Assembly: GCA_030425045.1 (NCBI GenBank)
Contig: JAUHVL010000009.1
Location: forward strand, 1 to 64,000
DNA from: a bacterium
Lineage (GTDB): Bacteria > Bdellovibrionota > Bacteriovoracia > Bacteriovoracales > Bacteriovoracaceae
DNA: 64,000 nucleotides
Direction: 5' to 3'
The translations under genes and the position numbers were made by a program. Numbering within the stretch: position 1 is the stretch's first letter; every line of letters begins with the position of its first letter. Shown piece by piece: positions 43,417 through 51,049 of the stretch. Under the pieces are notes generated by a model. It had not been told where the DNA came from. It was given only the letters and a program-made list of their open reading frames with translations, and did no database searches.

Positions 43417-44856
43417 TTAATCAACATGATCCTTCAAACTAATTGAATAATCCTTCGACTTAATATTATGTTTGGCCATTAACTTATGGAGCTGTCTAAC
43501 GGTAACTTCAGCTTCTTCAGACATTTTATTTAACTTACCGTTATGGGCAATTAACAAGTCAACTATATACTTCTTTTCAAACTGCTCCGTAACCTCCTTT
43601 CTCGCTTGAGACAAACTTAATTTATCTCGAGATAAAGGCGATATTTCGATCAATTCTTTAGACTCTGGAAGAAGATCCTTTGATAAGTTATTAATACTAA
43701 TCTCATCACTATTTTCTAAAACATAAGACCTTTCTAAAATATTTTCTAGCTCTCTAATATTTCCAGGCCAGTCGTAGCTATTAAAAACCCTTAAAACATC
43801 ATCGGAAACTCTATTTATATTTTTTTGATAAATATTATTAAATTTCTTTAAAATCGATCTACATATGGAGGGTATATCCTCTTTTCTCTTTCTTAATGGT
43901 GGCATTTCTATGTGAAAAACATTTAATCGATAGAAGAGATCTTCTCTAAAACTGCCTGATTTCACCATATCCTTAAGATTAGTATTCGTAGCGGCTATCA
44001 ACCTGATATCCAGGGGAATATCTGCTTCTCCACCCACTCTTTGAATAAAGCGCTCTTGAATCACTTGTAATAAACGAACTTGTACCGCATGAGAAACAGT
44101 ACCTATTTCATCTAAAAAAATTGTCCCTTTATTCGCTAATTCAAATTTTCCAATTTTTCTTTTTATGGCACCAGTAAAAGCTCCTTTTTCATGACCAAAG
44201 AGCTCACTTTCAACCAACTGTTCTGGAATTGCACCACAATGAATTGATACAAAAGGCTGCTCGGCTCTTAAGCTTTCAAGATGAACCCATTTGGCAAGAA
44301 GTGATTTTCCGGTACCAGACTCACCCGTAATTAAAATAGTTGAACGACTTTTTGCTGCCTTAAGAAGATGATCAAGCTCTTCCTGAAATTTAGTATTTGT
44401 CGTATTTAAAGGAGAATAAGATCTTTTAGCGGTAGAGCTCTCTCTTACAACTTCCTTTAACTTCTCTCTTTCTTTTTCAATTTTTAAAGAGTTTAGAACG
44501 ATTTCCCTAGAGCTAGGCCATAAAATGATATTATCAATACCAAAACTAAAAAGCTTAGAAGCTTCTTGCATCGTCTTAGCATTAGTAATAATCAGTAAAT
44601 GAGCAGAAGGAAATGACTTCTTTATTTTTTCTATCTTAGTATTAATCTTATTTTGATCTAAAAGCTTAAGGTTAAATTCATTAAATAATAAATAATCTAT
44701 TAAGATAAATTCAAACTTTTGCTCTGTAATAAACTCATCTGTAAAAGGGAATGTATTATAAGTGCTAAGTTCAAAGGTGTTTTCGAAAAAAACCTCCAAA
44801 GTATTTTTTATACTTTCAGAGTCAGAAACAAGCATAATTTTAAGTAGATTTAACAT
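43417..44856 (-). CDS. sigma-54-dependent activator (bEBP) with receiver-like domain
   Basis: The product is 479 aa. An N-terminal receiver-like domain (1-125) has Asp54 in ILIDYL but lacks clear N-terminal acidic pair. The AAA+ domain has Walker A GESGTGKS (178-185), GAFTGA (225-230, contacts sigma-54), Walker B IFLDE and the R-finger region FREDLFYRLN. The C-terminus has a Fis-like HTH. The receiver may be phosphorylated but no kinase gene is near. Sigma-54 promoters lie at 45028 (divergent), 49562, 50355 and 50517, with shared GAAC-N5-GTTC dyads, so this is their probable activator. Confidence 0.92.
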   Translation of the reverse strand: MLNLLKIMLVSDSESIKNTLEVFFENTFELSTYNTFPFTDEFITEQKFEFILIDYLLFNEFNLKLLDQNKINTKIEKIKKSFPSAHLLIITNAKTMQEASKLFSFGIDNIILWPSSREIVLNSLKIEKEREKLKEVVRESSTAKRSYSPLNTTNTKFQEELDHLLKAAKSRSTILITGESGTGKSLLAKWVHLESLRAEQPFVSIHCGAIPEQLVESELFGHEKGAFTGAIKRKIGKFELANKGTIFLDEIGTVSHAVQVRLLQVIQERFIQRVGGEADIPLDIRLIAATNTNLKDMVKSGSFREDLFYRLNVFHIEMPPLRKRKEDIPSICRSILKKFNNIYQKNINRVSDDVLRVFNSYDWPGNIRELENILERSYVLENSDEISINNLSKDLLPESKELIEISPLSRDKLSLSQARKEVTEQFEKKYIVDLLIAHNGKLNKMSEEAEVTVRQLHKLMAKHNIKSKDYSISLKDHVD

Positions 44857-44932
44857 TATTTTTTATTTTAAAGTTATCGTTCAAAATAATCCTAGAGTTC
44901 TCCTAGTTGTTTGTCATTCAAATTCACTCAAA

Positions 44933-44945
44933 GAACTCAGAGTTC
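44933..44945. promoter_or_regulatory. activator-binding dyad GAAC-N5-GTTC
   Basis: GAACTCAGAGTTC is a perfect dyad, 84 bases upstream of the -24 GG at 45029. The same GAAC-N5-GTTC form occurs upstream of the sigma-54 promoters at 49562 and 50517. A half-like site TAGAGTTCTC lies at 44893. It is probably the enhancer site of the bEBP encoded at 43417. Confidence 0.6.
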
Positions 44946-45027
44946 TCAAAATGTAAAAAAGTCCTAAAAAGCTACTTAAGAGACTAGCAAATTCAGCAAC
45001 TTACAGGGATTGCGCAAAAGCAAAAAT

Positions 45028-45043
45028 TGGCACGACTTATGCT
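45028..45043 (+). promoter_or_regulatory. sigma-54 promoter
   Basis: TGGCACGACTTATGCT matches TGGCACG-N4-TTGCW at all but one position, with GG and GC separated by 10 bases as sigma-54 needs. The start of transcription would fall near 45054, just before the ribosome site of the 45068 gene. Confidence 0.8.
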
Positions 45044-45067
45044 TAAAAGTAAAAATAAAGGTGAATT

Positions 45068-45490
45068 ATGAAAGAGCAAATAATATCTCAATGTGAAGAC
45101 AAAGAAGAGCTAATACAGGCATATGCTGCAGCTCTTGTCTGGTTAAAAGCTAAAAAAGGCTACACTGATTTAAATGAATATATGGATTTCCTACTCACAA
45201 GCGAAAATATTTTAGAATCTGTGGTCATAAGTTCTTTTGAAATAAAAAATAGAAGTCTTAAACTCATTAAAGAATTTAATCTTAATTTTTTTGATGGAAC
45301 TCATAAGGCAATCGCAATGATTGAACCTCTAAAACATCGGCCAGCTGAGGCAATCATGTTTTATTCGATAATTAAAGAAATACTACGAAAAAGTGAATAC
45401 TCAAGTAAAGATTATATTCAAATCCTATATCAACTTTCTAAAGTTTTAGCTTTAAACCTAGAGTTGGATGATCCATACTTAAACACATGA
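45068..45490 (+). CDS. unknown soluble protein, first gene of a sigma-54 operon
   Basis: The product is 140 aa, helical and without signal peptide or membrane segment. AAAGGTG precedes the ATG. Its stop overlaps the ATG of the MarC-family gene (ATGA), so the two are coupled. The sigma-54 promoter 25 bases upstream ties it to the activator regulon. No family recognised. Confidence 0.7.
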   Translation: MKEQIISQCEDKEELIQAYAAALVWLKAKKGYTDLNEYMDFLLTSENILESVVISSFEIKNRSLKLIKEFNLNFFDGTHKAIAMIEPLKHRPAEAIMFYSIIKEILRKSEYSSKDYIQILYQLSKVLALNLELDDPYLNT

Positions 45491-46110
45491 TTAGTTTCGA
45501 AGAAATAGTGAGTATCTTTATTATCTTATGGGCGGTTATCGATCCAGTAGGAACGATTCCGGTTTTTATTGCCATCACAAAAAGCTACAATAAAATTGAA
45601 AAAGCGAGTATTGCATTAAAGTCATCGTTTATAGCTGCTATCATATTAGTTTTTTTTCTTCTTGTTGGAGAATATGTACTAAGGAATGTGGGTGTCCCCA
45701 TATCCGCATTTCAAACATCAGGTGGAGTCATTTTATTTCTCTTTGCAATTAATATGATCTTTGGAAGTAGTAAGCCAGAAGAAGAAATTCAATTAGTAAA
45801 AAATGGTACTGAAACAGCTATTTTTCCTTTGGCAATTCCTTCTATTGCTAGCCCTGGTGCTATTTTAGCCGTCGTACTTTTAGCTGAAAAAGATCGCCAT
45901 AATTTAACATACCAAGTAATTACATTTTTTCTGTTAATTTTAATCCTTATTATAAATTATATTTTAATGAGAGCATCAAATAAAATTCATGAAAAAATTG
46001 GAAATTCAGGAGCAATTGTCATTTCAAAAGTAATGGGATTAATATTGGCATCAATGGCGGCAAATAACATTCTCTTAGGTATTAAAGAGTTTTTTAAAAT
46101 TAAAGTTTAA
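45487..46110 (+). CDS. MarC-family integral membrane protein
   Basis: The product is 207 aa with six hydrophobic helices. IDPVGTIPVFIAIT, GGVILFLFAINM and PLAIPSIASPGAILAVVLL are the family's conserved segments (D-P-x-G, T-x-G-G-I, P-L-A-x-P). MarC proteins are inner membrane proteins of unresolved function; the earlier link to antibiotic resistance was not confirmed. It ends 2 bases from the convergent M14 gene. Confidence 0.88.
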   Translation: MISFEEIVSIFIILWAVIDPVGTIPVFIAITKSYNKIEKASIALKSSFIAAIILVFFLLVGEYVLRNVGVPISAFQTSGGVILFLFAINMIFGSSKPEEEIQLVKNGTETAIFPLAIPSIASPGAILAVVLLAEKDRHNLTYQVITFFLLILILIINYILMRASNKIHEKIGNSGAIVISKVMGLILASMAANNILLGIKEFFKIKV

Positions 46111-46112
46111 AA

Positions 46113-47117
46113 TCACATATCTAAATCAAAATAATCAAAAAACTCTTCATCTTCTTCTGTATTCACAGCTTCTAGAAACCCAATATTATAAAGAGCATCA
46201 CCGGCCATAATGAGAGCAGCTTGACTTATTCCAAGAATAACACCATCGTTCTCAAGTCTAATTTTATGAAGAAGCTCACCGGTCATTTGTCTTAACTCAC
46301 CCACAACTTCACCTTTTTTAACGACCTTACCTCGATGGGCCTTATTAATTAAAATCCCACCCTCTTGTGCTCTTATCCACCGGGTTTTCTCAATAACAAC
46401 TTTATCAAAAACATACTTTTTACTAGGCTTTATCATTCCAAGGTGTGAGAGAGTGCTTCTAACGAGATTAACTCCATATTTTGTGATCGTTTCATCTAAA
46501 CGAAGTCCTTCGCCTCCTTCAAAAACGATGCATGGCTTTTTGAGATCATTGATAGCTTCTCTTAAGGAACCATCTCTTAGGCTGCTATTGACGACTAACG
46601 GAATACTTATCTTTTCAACTAACTCTTTAAGATCTTTATTACTAAGGTCACAACGAATCTGAGGAATATTAAATCTTCCAGGACCTCCAGAGTGTAAATC
46701 TATAAAAACATCTCCATAACGAGTTATATTTTGCAAAATAAAGTTTGCAAACCGACTTCCAAAACTTCCCTTTGTCTGTCCGGGAAAACATCTATTTAAA
46801 TCTTTTCTGTCGGGAAGATACCTCTGTTTATTTAAAAAGCCATAAATATTAACTACAGGTAATATAATAAGTGTTCCCTTTAATAGCTTCAGCTTACTCT
46901 TCATTAAAGATTGAGCTATTCTCAGGCCATTAATTTCATCGCCATGGATACAAGCTGTTACCACAACACAAGGTGACGTTTTCTCAGACGCTCGATAGAC
47001 ATAAAGAGGTGCTTTTACCTTTTGAAGACCATAAAAAGAAGGGAAATCTATAAACTCTTGAGTAACCTGCCCCACTTCATAGTTCTCTAAATTGAGTTCA
47101 AATACTTTATCTCTCAA
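46113..47117 (-). CDS. M14/AspA-AstE-type deacylase, paralog of the 39897 product
   Basis: The product is 334 aa. CIHGDE (His58, Glu61) and IDLHSGGPGR (His142) form the zinc site and VFEGGEG may carry the catalytic Glu. A C-terminal barrel-like module (GGILINKAHRGKVVKKGEV) matches the paralog. It follows rimK with no gap, so a modification/removal pair acting on the same amino acid chain is likely. The C-terminus is strongly acidic (EDEEFFDYFDLDM). Confidence 0.85.
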   Translation of the reverse strand: MRDKVFELNLENYEVGQVTQEFIDFPSFYGLQKVKAPLYVYRASEKTSPCVVVTACIHGDEINGLRIAQSLMKSKLKLLKGTLIILPVVNIYGFLNKQRYLPDRKDLNRCFPGQTKGSFGSRFANFILQNITRYGDVFIDLHSGGPGRFNIPQIRCDLSNKDLKELVEKISIPLVVNSSLRDGSLREAINDLKKPCIVFEGGEGLRLDETITKYGVNLVRSTLSHLGMIKPSKKYVFDKVVIEKTRWIRAQEGGILINKAHRGKVVKKGEVVGELRQMTGELLHKIRLENDGVILGISQAALIMAGDALYNIGFLEAVNTEEDEEFFDYFDLDM

Positions 47118-48011
47118 TCAATTGTCCTTTTTCACATTAGTATAGTTCTCTTCAACATACTCGATGATTTTTATCGCAATATTTTTTTCTGTACACCCTT
47201 CGATACCTTCAAGTCCAGGAGATGAGTTAACTTCTAATATTTTTGGCCCACTTCCAGAGCGAATAATATCAACACCTGCCATATTTAATCTCATGGCCTT
47301 AGCTGCACCGATGGCCACCTTTCTTTCTTCTGGAGTAATTTTTATGGGAATCCCAACTCCACCTCGGTGTATGTTCGATCGAAATTCTCCTTCTTTTGCT
47401 TGTCTCATCATCGTTGCAACAACTTTATCTCCAACAACAAAACAACGAATATCTGAGCCATTGGCATCTTTGATAAATTCTTGAACAAGAAAATTTGCTT
47501 CTAACTCACGAAAAGCATCAATTAAACTTTCAGACGCTTTTTGTGTTTCAGCTAAGACAACACCTCTTCCTTGTGACCCTTCTAATAGTTTTACAACATT
47601 AGGTGCTCCTCCAACGAGTTCTATGAGCATTTCTGTTTGCTCTGTACCTTTTGCGAAACTTGTTTTAGGCAACGGCAACCCTTTTTGTGACAATATCTGA
47701 AGAGAGCGTAGCTTATCTCGAGATCGCCCAATAGCATTCGATGAGTTTAAGCAGTAAACACCCATCATTTCAAATTGCCTCACGATGGCCATACCATAGC
47801 TACTAATACTCGCACCAATTCTTGGAATGACGATATCAAATTTATCCAATTTTCTTTTTTTGTAATAAACCATGGGTGCACCAGTAGAAACATCCATATA
47901 ACACCTGGTTGGTCTAATAACCTCTACTTTATGTCCCTTAGCTTTTCCTTCTTCTACTAGTCGTTTGGTAGAGTAAAGATTTTTACTTGATGATAAAATT
48001 AAAATATTCAT
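47118..48011 (-). CDS. rimK: RimK-like ATP-grasp glutamate ligase
   Basis: The product is 297 aa, the usual RimK length (300). The RimK pre-ATP-grasp region ([41 protein letters not shown]) and ATP-grasp core ([51 protein letters not shown]) are complete. RimK adds glutamates to ribosomal protein S6 in E. coli and influences translation. The M14 gene follows directly. In this window it lies in a sigma-54 transcribed operon, next to HPF-type genes, so a role in ribosome modification under stress is plausible. Confidence 0.88.
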   Translation of the reverse strand: MNILILSSSKNLYSTKRLVEEGKAKGHKVEVIRPTRCYMDVSTGAPMVYYKKRKLDKFDIVIPRIGASISSYGMAIVRQFEMMGVYCLNSSNAIGRSRDKLRSLQILSQKGLPLPKTSFAKGTEQTEMLIELVGGAPNVVKLLEGSQGRGVVLAETQKASESLIDAFRELEANFLVQEFIKDANGSDIRCFVVGDKVVATMMRQAKEGEFRSNIHRGGVGIPIKITPEERKVAIGAAKAMRLNMAGVDIIRSGSGPKILEVNSSPGLEGIEGCTEKNIAIKIIEYVEENYTNVKKDN

Positions 48012-48020
48012 ACATTACCT

Positions 48021-48818
48021 TTAATATACAACAGGTTTTTTTACTTTCTTTGGATAAGCTAGTTTTTTATAAAACAATAACATTTTCCTCTGAGACGGTG
48101 GAGTGTTATTACCGCTTGAGCCGGTATAACCTGCCTCAATTCCGTCAGATAATACTTCATATGCTCTTTTAGATAGGTCAGTATGAGGAAAGCGCCTTAT
48201 TACTTCTTTAAGATAAAAATTCTCTGTCCAGTAATCATGGTCATTCCAAGATCGATATCGAATATTTCCAAGCATAAACAAAGCTTCTCCAATATTTTTA
48301 GAATTATCGTAGTTATATACGTAGGGAACTAAATATGTTGCAGCAATGTATAAATTCGGTTTACTTTTACTTAAAATTCCATTCTCTTGGTCATTTAAGC
48401 CTTTTTGATAGTACTTTTTACCAAGTTCGAATAATTCATTTGCTGAGTTTATCGTTTTTGGCATTTTACCTAACTTCTTCCACTCTTTTGAAACTGACAG
48501 CCACTCCAAAAGAATATCTTCTTCGGCGTCAGAGAAATTATACTTTTTTAAAATTTTATTTATGAAAGATATTGCACCATCTGGATCTTTGTTAATCCTT
48601 AAATATATTCTCAAACTTGTATCGATTGACCAAAATACTTTTTCTTTAACTTTTTTATTTTTAATGCTTTTATTTCGACTTATGTAATCCGTAAAAAGGG
48701 ATAAAGACACATTATAGTTTTGCCTTTGAAGCTCTTTAAACGCCATTTTATAAAGGTTTTCATCTGAAGCAAATGATGAATTTAAACAAAAAATAAGGCA
48801 AATAGTTTTAAAAAACAT
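48021..48818 (-). CDS. secreted TPR-like protein
   Basis: The ATG at 48818 follows GGGGGAG and begins a signal peptide (MFFKTICLIFCLNSSFAS); an in-frame TTG at 48830 reads through the ribosome site. The 265 aa product is helical with tetratricopeptide-like pairs (NLYKMAFKELQRQNY, EALFMLGNIRYRSW, RFPHTDLSKRAYEVLSDG). It is probably periplasmic scaffold. It is second gene of the sigma-54 operon with rimK. Confidence 0.7.
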   Translation of the reverse strand: MFFKTICLIFCLNSSFASDENLYKMAFKELQRQNYNVSLSLFTDYISRNKSIKNKKVKEKVFWSIDTSLRIYLRINKDPDGAISFINKILKKYNFSDAEEDILLEWLSVSKEWKKLGKMPKTINSANELFELGKKYYQKGLNDQENGILSKSKPNLYIAATYLVPYVYNYDNSKNIGEALFMLGNIRYRSWNDHDYWTENFYLKEVIRRFPHTDLSKRAYEVLSDGIEAGYTGSSGNNTPPSQRKMLLFYKKLAYPKKVKKPVVY

Positions 48819-48837
48819 GAACTCCCCCAAAATAGTT

Positions 48838-49434
48838 TTACTTTTTATGAGTATTAATAATACTCTTTAAATTACTATTTTCGATCTCAACAATATCTAT
48901 CTCAATCGTTGTTAGCTTTTCATACAATGACTTTTTTTCTTTTAATGGCCACCATTCATATAAAAAAATATTCACAGGCTTCCACATAGATACCCATCCG
49001 AGTAACATTAAACTTTCCTTAATATATAACCGAAAGTAGCCATCAATCATGTTTTTCGTTACATAAAAAGAGAAAGTTATTGCTATTGTCAAAAAGATGG
49101 AACCAATAAGCAATGACTTTAACCCTGTTTTTAAAGTAAAATTAATTTTCTTTGCCGTCATAGCCGAGCGGTAGTGAAAATAATCATATATTGCATTTTT
49201 AACTGTCCCTATAATTTGATGATTTAATGGATCGAGGGTGAGAAGTCGAAACTTTCCAAGCTTTTTCTTACCAATTTCATCAGCACAGGTAAGGATATAC
49301 TCTTCAACATCTTCGTCGAGATCTTTTGACCTAAATGGATTTGGATCTCTTTTATCAAAAAGCTGCTGCAAAGAGTCTATTCTCATCTCTATAACAGCTT
49401 TTTTGTTCTCAATTGGATACCAGGTTTTTTTCAT
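48838..49434 (-). CDS. membrane protein, first gene of the sigma-54 rimK operon
   Basis: The ATG at 49434 follows GGGAGG; the open frame upstream to 49482 crosses a terminator hairpin. The 198 aa product has a soluble start (RDPNPFRSKDLDEDVEEYI), then two or three hydrophobic segments (LLIGSIFLTIAITFSFYV; SLMLLGWVSMW) and a short tail. I recognise the NPFR.RDLD signature as conserved in several bacteria but without a function. A sigma-54 promoter and a leader with a terminator lie upstream. Confidence 0.72.
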   Translation of the reverse strand: MKKTWYPIENKKAVIEMRIDSLQQLFDKRDPNPFRSKDLDEDVEEYILTCADEIGKKKLGKFRLLTLDPLNHQIIGTVKNAIYDYFHYRSAMTAKKINFTLKTGLKSLLIGSIFLTIAITFSFYVTKNMIDGYFRLYIKESLMLLGWVSMWKPVNIFLYEWWPLKEKKSLYEKLTTIEIDIVEIENSNLKSIINTHKK

Positions 49435-49447
49435 ACTACCTCCCAAT

Positions 49448-49472
49448 AAAAAGGGGGACCGATTGGCCCCCC
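49448..49472 (-). terminator. terminator just upstream of the 49434 start
   Basis: On the minus strand GGGGGGCC pairs with GGTCCCCC around AATC and is followed by TTTTT. Full read-through would be needed to express the rimK operon from the sigma-54 promoter. Confidence 0.75.
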
Positions 49473-49551
49473 TGGAGTTCAAAATGACAGATAACCGCGA
49501 CTTACTTTAGTCGGGGCACGAATTGCCCGAACTTGTTATTTGTCTTGTCTA
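49448..49551 (-). ncRNA. structured leader RNA ending in a terminator, sigma-54 driven
   Basis: From the sigma-54 promoter at 49562 a leader of about 115 bases would be made before the 49434 ATG. It contains a bulged hairpin TCGGGGCA/TGCCCGA (49511-49530) and then an 8 bp stem (49472-49465 with 49460-49453, one G-U) followed by TTTTT, an intrinsic terminator ending only 4 bases before the GGGAGG ribosome site. The leader may be an attenuator, or a small RNA in its own right. Confidence 0.5.
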
Positions 49552-49561
49552 ATATTTGTTA

Positions 49562-49577
49562 AGCAAAACTTCTGCCA
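49562..49577 (-). promoter_or_regulatory. sigma-54 promoter, leftward
   Basis: On the minus strand TGGCAGAAGTTTTGCT matches TGGCACG-N4-TTGCW with two changes and has GG-N10-GC spacing. It faces the 49434 gene and the rimK operon. A GAAC-N5-GTTC dyad lies upstream at 49618-49630. Confidence 0.75.
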
Positions 49578-49617
49578 ACAACGTTCTCTTTATTTTTGAA
49601 TACTTACAAAGTATATA

Positions 49618-49630
49618 GAACCTCCAGTTC
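49618..49630. promoter_or_regulatory. activator-binding dyad GAAC-N5-GTTC
   Basis: GAACCTCCAGTTC, extended to AGAAC-N5-GTTCT, lies about 41 bases upstream of the 49562 sigma-54 promoter. It matches the dyads at 44933 and 50455. Confidence 0.6.
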
Positions 49631-49663
49631 TCATTATTCCCATACTTGTGAATTATAAATTCA

Positions 49664-49981
49664 CTATGAGGCAAGGTCTTGATCATTTTTATTTAAGTAC
49701 CTCTCTAGTCCTAAATGGTTTTTAAAATCAAGTGAGCTATCATCATAGAACTCATCGAGACGAATAAGATCATATTCATCTGCTTTAATCAGTTCATGAA
49801 CTTTAATTGTCTTATCCTTAAGACAACCAAAGACATAGACAGACTCCCAGATAAAATCTTTTATGTCTTTCATTGATAATTGAGAAAAGTCGAGATCCAA
49901 AATTTTTCCATTATCGAGATGAAACTTTAATTCAAAATCTTGGATCATTATATAACCAGAAAACTTTCTTATTTTTTTCAC
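49664..49981 (-). CDS. unknown small protein downstream of an HPF gene
   Basis: The GTG at 49981 follows AGGAGAAGCTA. The 105 aa product is acidic with no signal or membrane segment. It lies 9 bases after the HPF gene, so is made from the same sigma-54 promoter at 50355. No family recognised. Confidence 0.6.
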   Translation of the reverse strand: MKKIRKFSGYIMIQDFELKFHLDNGKILDLDFSQLSMKDIKDFIWESVYVFGCLKDKTIKVHELIKADEYDLIRLDEFYDDSSLDFKNHLGLERYLNKNDQDLAS

Positions 49982-49990
49982 TAGCTTCTC

Positions 49991-50326
49991 CTAAGCACTG
50001 TAAAGAAACTCTCTTTTATTGCGATGAATTTTGTTAGTTTTCTTCTCTTTGAGGTCGAGAAGTTCTCTTTCAGCTTTTCCAAGAACCAAGTCAATGGTAT
50101 TTTTAAACCGTTTAGACTTGGCACTGGTCTGGAAAGGCTTATGCCTCGAAGGAATCACGATTTTTAACTTCGTCCAGTAGAGATTCCCCTCTCGTTGAAA
50201 ACTCCAATAGATTGACATTCTTTTTCCATAATCTAACTTTGATAGCCTTTGTGACTTTTTAAAAACAAGCTCTTTTATCCAAGGACTAATCTCAAAGTCT
50301 GCCATCGTAATATTTATATTGATCAT
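49991..50326 (-). CDS. HPF/RaiA-type ribosome hibernation protein
   Basis: The product is 111 aa, close to short HPF. MININITMADFEISPWIKELVFKKSQRL shows the beta strand and first helix of the fold (here in part: MININITMADFEISPWIKEL), followed by YWTKLKIVIPSRH and a terminal helix TIDLVLGKAERELLDLKEKK. AAGGAG precedes the ATG. A sigma-54 promoter lies 29 bases upstream. HPF stabilises 100S or inactive ribosomes under stress; the position in the activator regulon fits a stress response. Confidence 0.75.
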   Translation of the reverse strand: MININITMADFEISPWIKELVFKKSQRLSKLDYGKRMSIYWSFQREGNLYWTKLKIVIPSRHKPFQTSAKSKRFKNTIDLVLGKAERELLDLKEKKTNKIHRNKREFLYSA

Positions 50327-50354
50327 ATTGATCTCCTTTTTTGTATTTTAATTG

Positions 50355-50370
50355 AGCAATTTTTAGGCCA
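50355..50370 (-). promoter_or_regulatory. sigma-54 promoter for the HPF gene
   Basis: On the minus strand TGGCCTAAAAATTGCT keeps TGGC, TTGCT and GG-N10-GC spacing of the sigma-54 consensus; the CACG part is diverged. It faces the HPF gene at 50326. Confidence 0.65.
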
Positions 50371-50431
50371 ATTCTCAAAGCCTAGTAAGCTTAAAAAATC
50401 AACCTTTTAACGATCAGTTGAGGCTCCTTAA

Positions 50432-50467
50432 GAACTGGAGATTCTCTCCTAAGCGAACCTTAAGTTC
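50432..50467. promoter_or_regulatory. two activator dyads between divergent sigma-54 promoters
   Basis: GAACCTTAAGTTC (50455-50467) is a perfect GAAC-N5-GTTC dyad; GAACTGGAGATTC (50432-50444) deviates at one base. Their starts are 23 bases apart. They lie 62-97 bases upstream of the HPF promoter (50370) and 50-85 bases upstream of the 50517 promoter, so may serve both. Confidence 0.6.
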
Positions 50468-50516
50468 ACCAATAGAAAAAACTGCTTTTAAAACAATGAT
50501 TTAGTGCTTTTAAAGT

Positions 50517-50532
50517 TGGTACGAGACTTGCT
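50517..50532 (+). promoter_or_regulatory. sigma-54 promoter, rightward
   Basis: TGGTACGAGACTTGCT matches TGGCACG-N4-TTGCW with one change and has GG-N10-GC spacing. It faces the secreted acidic protein at 50567. Confidence 0.8.
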
Positions 50533-50566
50533 AAACAACAAGAAAAAATCATTCAGGAGGTTTCGA

Positions 50567-50992
50567 ATGAAAAGAAATAGAAGCGTAATTTTGTCAATAA
50601 TTTTAGGGTCAATGTTAATTATTAATTCTCATGCTACGGAAGGAAGTAATGATATTAATATACAAGACAAGGTTTCCATAAACTGTGAAGGTGATGAATG
50701 TAATCAAGCTGAAGCTGAAAGTGCCAATGTTGATGAGAATCATGATGCCCATGTAGCAGACTCTACAGAAGAGCCCATTAATAACACAAACACACTTGCC
50801 ATAGATGAAGAAAGTGAAAACTCAATTGAGTCTAAAAAAAATGAGATGATTCAAGAGCAAGAAGTTGTAAATCATGATGCTAATATTGAAAATGAGAGCG
50901 AAGATGTTGACGAAGAACCAATCCTTGCTAAAACAAATACTAAAAAAAGATGGTGGCAGTTTTGGAAAAAATCAGACAAAACAAAGATATAA
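50567..50992 (+). CDS. secreted acidic low-complexity protein, sigma-54 driven
   Basis: The ATG at 50567 follows CAGGAGG; an upstream frame from 50504 overlaps the promoter. The 141 aa product has a signal peptide (IILGSMLIINSHA), an acidic Glu/Asp/Asn-rich disordered middle, and a basic aromatic tail KKRWWQFWKK that may contact membrane or cell wall. The 56432 protein is also a short acidic secreted protein but lacks that tail. Function unknown. Confidence 0.75.
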   Translation: MKRNRSVILSIILGSMLIINSHATEGSNDINIQDKVSINCEGDECNQAEAESANVDENHDAHVADSTEEPINNTNTLAIDEESENSIESKKNEMIQEQEVVNHDANIENESEDVDEEPILAKTNTKKRWWQFWKKSDKTKI

Positions 50993-50999
50993 CTTTATG

Positions 51000-51020
51000 G
51001 AGGCGCATAAGCGCCTCTTT
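51000..51020 (+). terminator. intrinsic terminator after the 50567 gene
   Basis: GAGGCGC (51000-51006) pairs with GCGCCTC (51011-51017) around ATAA and is followed by TTT, 7 bases after the stop codon. Confidence 0.8.
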
Positions 51021-51049
51021 CCCATTTTAAGACTTAACGAAATCTAACC

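Noticed and set aside
47164-47484. 106 aa + strand frame inside rimK
   Set aside because: Antisense to the conserved ATP-grasp core; no ribosome site.
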